This document shows, piece by piece, positions 6,338-12,524 of a DNA stretch of 12,524 bases; within the stretch, counting starts at the first letter, position 1, and each line of letters opens with the position of its first letter. The stretch is from assembly GCA_021827805.1 (NCBI GenBank), contig JAKAUG010000186.1, positions 1 to 12,524 on the forward strand. Direction: 5' to 3'. A program made the position numbers and the translations under genes. Source of the DNA: Bacillota bacterium. GTDB taxonomy: Bacteria > Bacillota > Sulfobacillia > RBS10-35 > JAJYVN01. The notes beneath the pieces were generated by a model. It was given only the letters and a program-made list of their open reading frames with translations. It did no database searches and was not told the DNA's origin.

Positions 6338-7288
6338 GTGCCTGGGGCCAAGGCGGAGTTGTGTGTCATCGTGGGTTCGGGTTGCGCCGGTCTGACGGCC
6401 GCGGTGTATGCGGCGCGCGGGCGCCTGAACCCTCTGGTCATCGAGGGCATGGAGCCGGGAGGGCAGCTGGCGCTCACCAGCGTCGTGGAGAACTTCCCGG
6501 GCTTTCCCGAGGGTATCGGGGGCTACGATCTCGTGGACAGCATCCGGCGGCAGGCGGAGCGCTTCGGCGCGCGCTACCGCTCCTCGGTCGTGTCGCGCAT
6601 TGAGCTGGACCGGCGGCCGTTCGTCCTGCACCTCGAGGACGAGGAGGAGACGATCGAGGCTCACTGCGTGATCCTGGCCTCGGGGGCACGGGCCCGCACG
6701 CTCGGTCTGCCAGGCGAGAAGGAGCTCTGGGGCAAGGGGCTCTCGGCCTGCGCCACCTGCGACGGCGCCTTCTTCCGCGACCAACGGGTGATCGTGGTCG
6801 GCGGAGGGGACTCAGCGATGGAGGACGCCATCTACCTCACCAAGTTCGCCTCCGAGGTGCATGTGGTGCATCGGCGGGACCGCCTGCGCGCCAGCCGCAT
6901 CATGCAGGACCGGGCGCTCGGCAACGAGCGCATCCACTTCCACTGGAATCGCGTACCCACTGCGCTGCTCACGGACGCGGAGGGCAAGGTGCGGGGCCTG
7001 CGCCTCCAGGGGACGGACGGCGGCGTGGAGGAGGAGCTGACATCCGACGGCATCTTCTACGCGATTGGGCACGAGCCCAACACGGACATGCTGGGAGACG
7101 CCCTGCCCAAGGACGCCCTGGGCTACCTGACCGCGCACGGCGTGGTGAGCAAGATCCCGGGGGTCTTCATCGCCGGGGATGTCGCCGATCACCACTATCA
7201 GCAGGCGATCACGGCCGCCGGCACCGGCTGCGCCGCCGCGATGGAGGCCGAGGACTGGCTGCAGGCGCAGGGTCTGCTGCAGGTCTAG
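6338..7288 (+). CDS. trxB: Thioredoxin reductase (NADPH-dependent, TrxB family)
   Basis: This is a 316-residue FAD/NAD(P)-binding disulfide reductase that passes electrons from NAD(P)H to thioredoxin in the cytosol. It shows the FAD loop GSGCAG (13-18), the GGQL and ENFPGFP segments (41-57), the redox pair Cys138-Ala-Thr-Cys141 in SACATCDGAFF, the second nucleotide loop VVGGGDSAMEDA (153-164), VHRRDRLRAS (177-186, basic residues that favour NADPH) and GDVAD followed by YQQAITAAGTGCAAA (280-301). I prefer GTG 6338: GGGGGGG (6324-6330) lies 7 nt upstream, and the resulting N-terminus has normal family length. The in-frame ATG 6299 overlaps the -10 element and has no ribosome site. Oddity: Cys16 replaces the usual Pro of GSGPAG. 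The gene converges on the rRNA methyltransferase gene. Confidence 0.95.
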   Translation: MPGAKAELCVIVGSGCAGLTAAVYAARGRLNPLVIEGMEPGGQLALTSVVENFPGFPEGIGGYDLVDSIRRQAERFGARYRSSVVSRIELDRRPFVLHLEDEEETIEAHCVILASGARARTLGLPGEKELWGKGLSACATCDGAFFRDQRVIVVGGGDSAMEDAIYLTKFASEVHVVHRRDRLRASRIMQDRALGNERIHFHWNRVPTALLTDAEGKVRGLRLQGTDGGVEEELTSDGIFYAIGHEPNTDMLGDALPKDALGYLTAHGVVSKIPGVFIAGDVADHHYQQAITAAGTGCAAAMEAEDWLQAQGLLQV

Positions 7289-7303
7289 GAGCCGCACCCG
7301 GCG

Positions 7304-7334
7304 TGCTGGCGCGGCCGCCGTGGTCGCGCCAGCA
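7304..7334. terminator. Bidirectional hairpin between trxB and rlmD-like stops
   Basis: TGCTGGCGCG (7304-7313) pairs perfectly with CGCGCCAGCA (7325-7334) around an 11-nt loop. It is centred in the 58-bp space between the two convergent stop codons, so it can serve both transcripts. Neither side has a clear T-run. Confidence 0.6.
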
Positions 7335-7346
7335 ATGTCCCCGCGC

Positions 7347-8768
7347 TCAGGAGTGGCCAAGTTCCAAGAGCGCGCTGCACTCCACGTGGGCGGTCTGCGG
7401 GAACATGTCCACCGGCCGCACCTCGACGAGCGCATAGCCGCTGCCCGCCAGGAGCCGCACGTCACGGGCCAGCGTGGCGGGGTTGCACGAGACGTAGACG
7501 ATGCGCCGGGGGCGCGCCGTGCCGAGGACAGCCAGAACCTGCTGGTCGACACCTCGCCGGGGCGGATCCAGGACCGCGACATCCGGGCGCAATCCCGCGC
7601 GCACCAGAGCCGGCAGCACCCGCTCCACCAGCCCCTGATGGAAGCGGAGGTTGTCGGCGGTGTTCAGCTCCGCGTTGCGCCTCCCGTCGCGGACGGCCTC
7701 CGGTACCTCCTCCACCGCGTCGACGGCCGCCGCCTCCCGGGCAAGAAAGAGCGAGAGCGTGCCCACGCCCGCATAGAGATCCAGGGCCCGGTCCGTCGCG
7801 GTCAGGCGGGCCTGCCCGACCGCGACCCGGTAGAGCCGCGCCGCCTGCGCGGGGCTGACCTGGAAGAACGACGGGGCGGAGATCAGAAAGCGCAGCCCGT
7901 CCAGCGTTTCCAGCAGGTGCTCATTGCCGGCGAGGGGGCGCGTCTGCCGCCCCAGGATGGCGTTGCCCGGGGCGGTGTTGATGTTCTGCACCACCCCCAC
8001 GCACCCGGGGACGCGCGCCATCAGGCCCTCGGCAAGGGCCCGGCCCCAGGGGAAGGCGTCCTGCGCGGTGACCAGGGCCACCAGCACTTGGGCGCCGTCC
8101 GAGCTGACACGGGCCAGCAGGTGGCGGAGGGCGCCACGGCGCGTCCGCTCGTCGTAGGCTGGGACCCCGAAGGCGGAGACCAGGGTCAGAGTCTCCGCAA
8201 GGACCCGATCGAGCAGTGGGTGTTGGATGAGGCAGGACTCCATGGGCACGATGCGGTGGCTGCGCGGGGCGAAAAAGCCCGCCTGCACCGGCTTCCCACG
8301 CCCGAGCGGCGGGGCAAACGGCACCGCCATCTTGTGGCGGTAACGCCAGGGCGGGTCCGCCGGCAGCACAGGGCGAACGAGTTCCTCGGCCCCCCGCACC
8401 TGGCCCAGACGGCGCAGGGCCTCGACGACAATCGTCCGCTTCCACTCGAGCTGCGTCGGGTAGGCCAGGTGCTGCCAGGTGCAGCCACCGCACTCCTGGT
8501 AGATGGGGCAGGGCGGCGCCGTCCGGTCGGCCGCGGGCGACAGTACACGCACGATGGCCGCGCGAACGTGGCGTGCGGCGAGCACGTTGACGCGCACCAG
8601 CAGTCTGTCTCCCGGGGCGGCCTGGGGCACGAACACCGCCAGGTTGCCGTACCGACCGACGCCGTCGCCCTCCGCCGCCAGCGAGGTGATGTCCAGCTCG
8701 ATCTGGCTGCCGAGGGCCAGGTCCGTCTCGACCTCCGGATGCGCCTCGGCCTCCTGGCGCCGGCCCAA
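7347..8768 (-). CDS. rlmD: 23S rRNA (uracil-C5)-methyltransferase, RlmD/RlmCD type
   Basis: This 473-residue SAM-dependent enzyme makes m5U in RNA, most likely U1939 (and/or U747) of 23S rRNA. The N-terminal TRAM domain spans about 20-78 (IELDITSLAAEGDGVGRYG). The [4Fe-4S] ligands are Cys87, Cys93, Cys96 (C-x5-C-x2-C) and Cys179. The catalytic domain has the SAM loop LDLYAGVGTLSLFL (329-342), LDPPRRG (400-406), the nucleophile Cys428 in YVSCNP, and Glu463 in HVE as the base. The start is TTG 8768, with GGGAGGGGG 7 nt upstream; the frame stays open further upstream but shows no family similarity there. In Bacillota a single enzyme may modify both uridines, so the exact target (RlmD or RlmCD) cannot be settled. 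A TACAAT -10-like element lies at 8810-8815 on this strand with no good -35. Confidence 0.93.
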   Translation of the reverse strand: MGRRQEAEAHPEVETDLALGSQIELDITSLAAEGDGVGRYGNLAVFVPQAAPGDRLLVRVNVLAARHVRAAIVRVLSPAADRTAPPCPIYQECGGCTWQHLAYPTQLEWKRTIVVEALRRLGQVRGAEELVRPVLPADPPWRYRHKMAVPFAPPLGRGKPVQAGFFAPRSHRIVPMESCLIQHPLLDRVLAETLTLVSAFGVPAYDERTRRGALRHLLARVSSDGAQVLVALVTAQDAFPWGRALAEGLMARVPGCVGVVQNINTAPGNAILGRQTRPLAGNEHLLETLDGLRFLISAPSFFQVSPAQAARLYRVAVGQARLTATDRALDLYAGVGTLSLFLAREAAAVDAVEEVPEAVRDGRRNAELNTADNLRFHQGLVERVLPALVRAGLRPDVAVLDPPRRGVDQQVLAVLGTARPRRIVYVSCNPATLARDVRLLAGSGYALVEVRPVDMFPQTAHVECSALLELGHS

Positions 8769-8825
8769 CGCGCCGCCCCCTCCCGGCGCCACGCTGGGCG
8801 CCGGGGCCCATTGTAACGGACGCGC

Positions 8826-8860
8826 GGGGACCGGTTCGGCGCTCGGCCGAACCGGCCCCC
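8826..8860 (-). terminator. Strong hairpin after the 144-residue gene
   Basis: CCGGTTCGGC (8831-8840) pairs perfectly with GCCGAACCGG (8846-8855) around a 5-nt loop, and GGGG/CCCC extends it after one mismatch. It lies 22 bp past the stop of the orphan gene and before rlmD on the same strand. A second, smaller near-palindrome (8866-8881, CGCACCG-TG-CGGTGCG) abuts the stop codon. There is no U-tract. Confidence 0.5.
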
Positions 8861-8881
8861 TTACACGCACCGTGCGGTGCG

Positions 8882-9316
8882 CTACAACCCCGCCCCCACG
8901 CGCACACCCAGGTGCAGGCGCACCCAGGATACGAGGTTGCCCGTCTCGTGCTGCGTCAACCGGCCGATATCCGCATTCTGCAGCGAGGCCCGCGCGCTCG
9001 CCCAGGCCTGCGTCAGCCCTTGAAGGATCGCCACGGAAGCCACACGGACACCCTGCCGGGCCCCGCCAAGCAGGTGCGCCACCTGGGCCCTGGTCAGCGC
9101 GGACACGCGGACCTGGAGGGCCGTCAGTTCGGCCCGGGCGTGGGCGGACGCAACGATCCACGCATCGCGCCAGGAACGGCCGAGCCAAAGCCTGGCCCGG
9201 GCCTCCGCCACCGCGGCCTGTTGGCCGAGCCCGTGCAGGACCGCGTGGAGGTCGGTGCCGAGGTGCGCGTGCATGGCCGCCGCGGCCGCGGCACCCACAG
9301 CGATCAGGCTCCTCAT
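8882..9316 (-). CDS. Unrecognised 144-residue Ala-rich protein
   Basis: I do not recognise this family. The frame has high G/C at third codon positions, good codon use and a ribosome site (GGAAGGGGG, 8 nt before ATG 9316), so it looks genuine. The N-terminus MRSLIAVGAAAAAAMHAHLG is hydrophobic and could be a signal or membrane segment. After it come long alanine/arginine-rich stretches (AVAEARARLWLGRSW, ASAHARAELTALQVRVSAL) with helical, possibly coiled-coil or amphipathic character, plus several Trp residues. There are no cysteines and no catalytic motif. A promoter with an extended -10 and a candidate operator lies about 210 bp upstream, so the mRNA would have a long structured leader. Codons upstream of 9316 remain open to 9529, but that stretch overlaps the -10 and has no ribosome site. 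rlmD follows in the same direction after a strong hairpin. Confidence 0.6.
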   Translation of the reverse strand: MRSLIAVGAAAAAAMHAHLGTDLHAVLHGLGQQAAVAEARARLWLGRSWRDAWIVASAHARAELTALQVRVSALTRAQVAHLLGGARQGVRVASVAILQGLTQAWASARASLQNADIGRLTQHETGNLVSWVRLHLGVRVGAGL

Positions 9317-9518
9317 GCCGAGCACCCCCTTCCATGCGGCCGTGTGGCTCGGGGACTCGGGCAAGCCCCAGTCCCCGAGAGAGGCGCAGGCCAACCCCAC
9401 CTGCCACTCGCATCCACCCATGTGGTTCGGAAAGACCCCTGATTTTGTGGGGCAACCCACCCGGACGGGGGGCGCAATCCCGCTGGCGCGCGTGAGGCGC
9501 CGTGGCACCGTGCGGCCC
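9317..9518 (-). other. Long 5' leader of the 144-residue gene
   Basis: About 200 nt separate the predicted start of transcription from ATG 9316. The leader contains a very strong hairpin: AGTCCCCGAG (9370-9379) pairs with CTCGGGGACT (9348-9357). One C-C mismatch inside it is followed by GGG/CCC and a CAAG/CTTG loop. A second short stem (GTGGG/CCCAC) lies at 9447-9460. An AT-richer patch (9429-9448) stands out from its surroundings. It matches no riboswitch class I know. Confidence 0.4.
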
Positions 9519-9524
9519 ACAGCC

Positions 9525-9553
9525 ATCATACCACAAGGTGCCAGATCTTTGAA
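9525..9553 (-). promoter_or_regulatory. Promoter of the 144-residue gene
   Basis: On the minus strand TTCAAA (9553-9548, 4/6) and TATGAT (9530-9525, 5/6) are separated by 17 bp. TGG directly before the -10 gives a TGn extension. This is the best sigma70-type match in the window. Confidence 0.6.
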
Positions 9554-9560
9554 GTCTGGC
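9540..9560. promoter_or_regulatory. Inverted repeat over the -35 (candidate operator)
   Basis: GCCAGA (9540-9545) and TCTGGC (9555-9560) are perfect complements spaced by 9 bp, and the -35 hexamer (9548-9553) sits inside the spacer. A dimeric repressor bound here would block the leftward promoter. The dinG start is 70 bp away on the other side, and it has only a weak -10 (TATGCT 9581-9586). Confidence 0.4.
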
Positions 9561-9631
9561 GTCGTGTCGACCGTTGAGGGTATGCTCGCTGCACCCGGCG
9601 CCCCACGGCGCGGAGAGTGGGGGCCTGGCCT

Positions 9632-11581
9632 GTGGCCATCTCCTGGACCCGCCTACCCTTCCGCTTCGAGGACCCCGCCGACTACGCCCGCCAACTGACG
9701 GCGTGGATCGGGCAGGCCTTCTATGAGTGGCTGCCGGCGGCCGGCTACCAGGTGCGTGAGGAGCAGATCTACTTCGCCTTCCGCGTCGCCGACGCCCTGC
9801 GCTCGGGGCGGCCGATCCTCGCCGAGGCTGGTTCGGGCACCGGCAAGACCTTCGGCTACCTGCTCCCCGCCATCTGCCACGCCCGGCTGCGCGGTCGGCC
9901 GGTCATCGTGGCCACGGCCACGCCCGCCCTGCAGGAGCAGTTGGCCGGGCCCAGCGGGGATATCGCGGCGCTCTCACGGCTGCTTGGTCTTGATGTCGAC
10001 GCGCGGTTGGCGCACCGCCCCGAGGATGTGGTCTGCGACATCAAGGTCGAGCGGGCCGCGGCCCTGAGGCAGAGGCGCGCCGGACGGTCGGCCCTCTTGC
10101 GCTGGGCGGCCGGGCCGGGTCCTGGCACCCGCCGCGGCTTCCCCAGCGCGCCGGATGACCTCTGGCAGGTTGTGGGCTGGGACCGGGGCTGCCGCTGCGA
10201 TGCCTGCCCGCGCCGCGGGTACTGCCGCCTGACCCGCATGCGGGAGCGGGCCCGCGCCGCCGCAGATCTCGTCGTCTGCGGCCACGACCTCTTCTTCGAG
10301 GACACCTTCGGGCGCGAGCGCCTGCCGCCGGGCCGGTTGCCGGTGCTGCCCCCCTGTTCGGCGGTGGTCTTCGACGAGGGCCATCGTGTGGCGCTGGCCG
10401 CCCAGCGCGCGGCGGGCGCGAGGCTCCACCCCGCGGAGCTGCTGCAGGCGATCGACGGCTGCCAGGCCCAGGGCGTGCGCGCGAGGCTCCTGCGCTGCAC
10501 GGAGGCCGCACACGTCCTGGCCGAACGGTTCTGTGAACGCCTCGCCGCGGCGACGTCCCCCGGCGAGGGTCGCCGGGCCGTGGCCGCCGGGGGGGAGCTC
10601 CTTGAGGCTGCGGGGGCGCTGCATCGCCAATTGGACCAACTGCAGGACGAAATGGCGATCGAGGAGGGCCTGCACGAGGAGACGGCCTACGCCCAGCGCC
10701 TGGGCATCTACCACATCAGGCTGGACGCGACGCAGGCCGCCCTCGCGGGACTGGTCAGCACGGAGACGATGGTGCCCTGGGTGGAAGGCGAGGAGCTCTG
10801 GGTGGTGCCCCGCGACCTCGGACCCCTCTGGCGGCGGACCCTGCCGACGCGGACCCCACTGATCTTCTCCTCTGCCACACTGGCCGCGGGGGGGTCGTTC
10901 GTCTACACGTCATCTGCCCTGGGCCTCGCCGATACGCTCACCGCGCGCGTGGGGGCCCCCTTCCGCCTGGCGCGGCAGGTGCTCTGCTATCTCCCCCGGG
11001 ACGTGCCGGACGGGGACGCCCCGGACTTCTGGCCGCGGACAGCGGTGCGCCTTGCCCGGTTCCTGGCGGCCACACGGGGACGGGCCCTGATCCTGGTGCC
11101 AGGCGCCGCCGAGCTGCGCGCGCTGCGTGAGGTCCTGGAGGCCCCCTGCACGGTGCGCTGGGAGGGCGCTGCGGCCCCGGAGCGCCTGCTGGCGGAGTTC
11201 GCCGCCGATGTGCCCTCCTGCCTGGTGACCCACAGCCTCTGGGAGGGGGTCGACCTGCCTGGGGAAACGCTCTCCACGGTGGTCATCCCCCAACTGCCCC
11301 TGCCCGGCGAGGACCCCCTGATCGGCGCCAGGCGCGCCGCGGCCCGCGCCGCGGGCAGGGAGCCCCTCGACGCGGTGGACATCCCGGAGATGGCCTTGCG
11401 CCTGAGGCAGGGCGTGGGGCGGCTGATCCGCAAGGAGACCGACCGCGGGGTTGTGGCCATCCTGGACGGCCGCGCGGGCCGCTTCGCCCAGGCGCTTGAC
11501 GCAGCCCTCCCCGAGGGCGCGCGCCGCGTCCGCACCCTGCCGCCGGTGGTGCGGTTCCTGGGCCATGGCCCGCGGCACTGA
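9632..11581 (+). CDS. dinG: DinG-family Fe-S ATP-dependent DNA helicase
   Basis: This 649-residue superfamily 2 (XPD/DinG-like) 5'-3' helicase would act on forked DNA, R-loops or damaged DNA. Visible elements are Walker A GSGTGKT (67-73), motif Ia ATATPALQEQL (94-104), the iron-sulfur ligands Cys135, Cys187, Cys192 and Cys198, motif II DEGH (248-251), SATLAAG (414-420), THSLWEGVDLPG (533-544) and motif VI LRQGVGRLIRKETDRG (591-606). The last three Cys have the C-x4-C-x5-C spacing of E. coli DinG (194, 199, 205). Motif II is DEGH instead of DEAH. There is no N-terminal exonuclease domain. I choose GTG 9632 because GGGGG lies 8 nt upstream. GTG 9617 is in frame but its GGAGA is directly adjacent. 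Length is a little under E. coli DinG (716). Confidence 0.93.
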   Translation: MAISWTRLPFRFEDPADYARQLTAWIGQAFYEWLPAAGYQVREEQIYFAFRVADALRSGRPILAEAGSGTGKTFGYLLPAICHARLRGRPVIVATATPALQEQLAGPSGDIAALSRLLGLDVDARLAHRPEDVVCDIKVERAAALRQRRAGRSALLRWAAGPGPGTRRGFPSAPDDLWQVVGWDRGCRCDACPRRGYCRLTRMRERARAAADLVVCGHDLFFEDTFGRERLPPGRLPVLPPCSAVVFDEGHRVALAAQRAAGARLHPAELLQAIDGCQAQGVRARLLRCTEAAHVLAERFCERLAAATSPGEGRRAVAAGGELLEAAGALHRQLDQLQDEMAIEEGLHEETAYAQRLGIYHIRLDATQAALAGLVSTETMVPWVEGEELWVVPRDLGPLWRRTLPTRTPLIFSSATLAAGGSFVYTSSALGLADTLTARVGAPFRLARQVLCYLPRDVPDGDAPDFWPRTAVRLARFLAATRGRALILVPGAAELRALREVLEAPCTVRWEGAAAPERLLAEFAADVPSCLVTHSLWEGVDLPGETLSTVVIPQLPLPGEDPLIGARRAAARAAGREPLDAVDIPEMALRLRQGVGRLIRKETDRGVVAILDGRAGRFAQALDAALPEGARRVRTLPPVVRFLGHGPRH

Positions 11582-11599
11582 GAAGGGCGCGGCGCCGTC

Positions 11600-11692
11600 A
11601 TGCGCGAGGCCCGGACCCGCGCCCTCGCGGACTTGCGCAGGGGCGGCACAGAGATCGGAACAGACAGCGACATGTACGCCCCGGAAGGGTAG
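11600..11692 (+). CDS. Possible 30-residue ORF before the relaxase remnant
   Basis: The ATG at 11600 opens a frame reading MREARTRALADLRRGGTEIG and ending at TAG 11690-11692, 9 bp before the relaxase remnant. The ribosome site is weak (GAAGGG about 12 nt away). It may be the remnant of an accessory mobilisation gene or chance. A GCGAGG/CCTCGC stem inside it (11604-11628) could instead be a dinG terminator. Confidence 0.2.
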   Translation: MREARTRALADLRRGGTEIGTDSDMYAPEG

Positions 11693-11701
11693 GCAGCGCC
11701 G

Positions 11702-12524
11702 ATGCTCAGGGCCCCCTTCGTCTTCAAGATCAAGTGGGTCGCCGGCCCTCGGTCCGGCCCGCGCGCATCCGTCCACGCCCGATACATCGCCACCCGCGAG
11801 GGCGTGGCCCGCGCGAGCGCCCCGGGTCCACCGGCCTCTTCGGCCCGGACCCTGCTCGGCCTCCGTCTCTGGAAGCCGCACAAGCCGATGTCTCAGCCCG
11901 GCCCTGGCACTGACAGGCGGTCATCTCGCTACGGGAGGAGGACGCCACCGCCCTCGGGCTCGACTCGCCTCCGGACTGGCGAGACCTCGCCCGCCGTGTC
12001 ATGCCGCAGTTCGCGCTCCATTCGGGCATCGCGGAAGCCGACATCCGCTGGGGCGGCGCCGTGCACCGGAAGGTCGGCAAGCCCCACTTCCACCTGCTTG
12101 CCGGGCTCGCCGACGGCGCGCCGCCCCGCCAGCCGCGCCTGCAACGCCCAGAGCTCCGGAACATCCGCCACATGATCGCCCGCGAGCGGTATGGCCCCAT
12201 GCGGGTGCAACTCACCGCCGAGCGCAACCTCCCGGAGAGACTTCCTGGTGGCCGCCGGCCGGTACAACCTCGCCCTCCTCCGCCGTGTTGATCTGGAAGC
12301 CCAGGCCGAATCCCCCACCGGTGGAGGGTTTCCGCCCGATTTTCTCCGCACCGACCTGACCGAACTTGGCCACCGCATCGTGGCATTCAGCGCGGGCTCT
12401 CCGAGCGGCACACGTTGTTGGCAGACGCCCGGCGGGGTGAAGGTTTACTCTTGGCTGGAAATAGCCGCACATCGGATGCACGCCGAAGCCGCACACCGTG
12501 AGGACAACGCCATCTCTCGGTCTT
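11702..12524 (+). pseudogene. Degenerate MobP3-like relaxase
   Basis: Pieces of one relaxase appear in shifting frames. From ATG 11702, FVFKIKWVAG and HARYIATREGVAR resemble MobP3-type N-termini. About 11815 onward the similarity moves to the next frame (RPGSTGLFGPD), which contains an in-frame TGA at 11911-11913 where the family has Trp. It continues with VISLREEDATALGLDSPPDWRDL, then IRWGGAVHRKVGKPHFHLLAGL, which holds the HUH-type metal motif (PHFH at 12082-12093), and ELRNIRHMIARERYG. Near 12230 an extra C moves the frame again, to RRDFLVAAGRYNLALLRRVDLEAQ. A further shift near 12390 is possible before the edge. Intact relaxases nick oriT to start conjugative transfer. With at least two frameshifts and one nonsense codon this copy is probably dead, unless these are sequencing errors. 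It marks an integrative or mobilizable element next to dinG. Confidence 0.75.

Noticed and set aside
8503..9495. A 330-codon plus-strand open frame opposite the orphan gene and the rlmD start
   Set aside because: It is Pro/Arg/Ser-rich without motifs. The minus-strand frames have better codon use, ribosome sites and, for rlmD, family motifs.
9317..9529. N-terminal extension of the 144-residue protein to ATG 9529
   Set aside because: The ATG overlaps the -10 hexamer, there is no ribosome site, and the residues are not protein-like. It is treated as leader.
11911..11913. Recoding of TGA as Trp or selenocysteine
   Set aside because: TGA serves as the normal stop of rpiA, rlmD, dinG and other genes here, and the same remnant has frameshifts. 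A nonsense mutation is simpler.
1..12524. CRISPR arrays, tRNA or rRNA genes, insertion sequences
   Set aside because: Reading both strands, I saw no regularly spaced repeats, no tRNA-like cloverleaf or rRNA segments, and no transposase motifs.

Overview
The window is GC-rich bacterial DNA. It uses several GTG and TTG starts preceded by G-rich ribosome binding sites, a Gram-positive-type lipoprotein signal, a stand-alone MetH activation protein and a decayed relaxase of the type common in Bacillota elements. I infer a high-GC member of the Bacillota (Sulfobacillus, Symbiobacterium or Thermaerobacter-like), but no marker gene here proves it.

Layout. On the minus strand at the left are a MetH activation-domain protein (cut by the window edge, 1-589), metF (605-1498) and rpiA (1629-2312). 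Divergent from rpiA is a 699-residue exported protein made of Asp-box/YCF48-like beta-propeller repeats (2584-4683). A 521-bp gap follows. It holds unexplained stem structures, a sigma70-like promoter and a complete cobalamin riboswitch, which leads into a BtuF-like lipoprotein (5205-6221). Next is trxB (6338-7288), with its own extended -10 promoter. It converges on an RlmD-type rRNA m5U methyltransferase (7347-8768, minus), with a strong shared hairpin between their stops. Upstream of that on the minus strand is an unrecognised 144-residue gene (8882-9316) with a candidate 200-nt structured leader. Divergent from it is a DinG-family iron-sulfur helicase (9632-11581). The right end (11702 to the edge) holds a frameshifted, stop-interrupted relaxase pseudogene resembling MobP3, a trace of a mobile element.

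How the genes connect. MetF makes 5-methyl-THF, which B12-dependent methionine synthase uses. The activation protein re-methylates oxidised B12 on that enzyme using SAM. The riboswitch-controlled BtuF captures corrinoids. These three items form a methionine/B12 theme. The other genes (rpiA, trxB, rlmD-like, dinG) are housekeeping and appear to be separate transcription units. I found no convincing undescribed multi-gene system. The items most worth a second look are the riboswitch architecture, the trxB upstream switch-like repeats, the long leader of the 144-residue orphan, the 49-nt three-way-junction element and the relaxase remnant.
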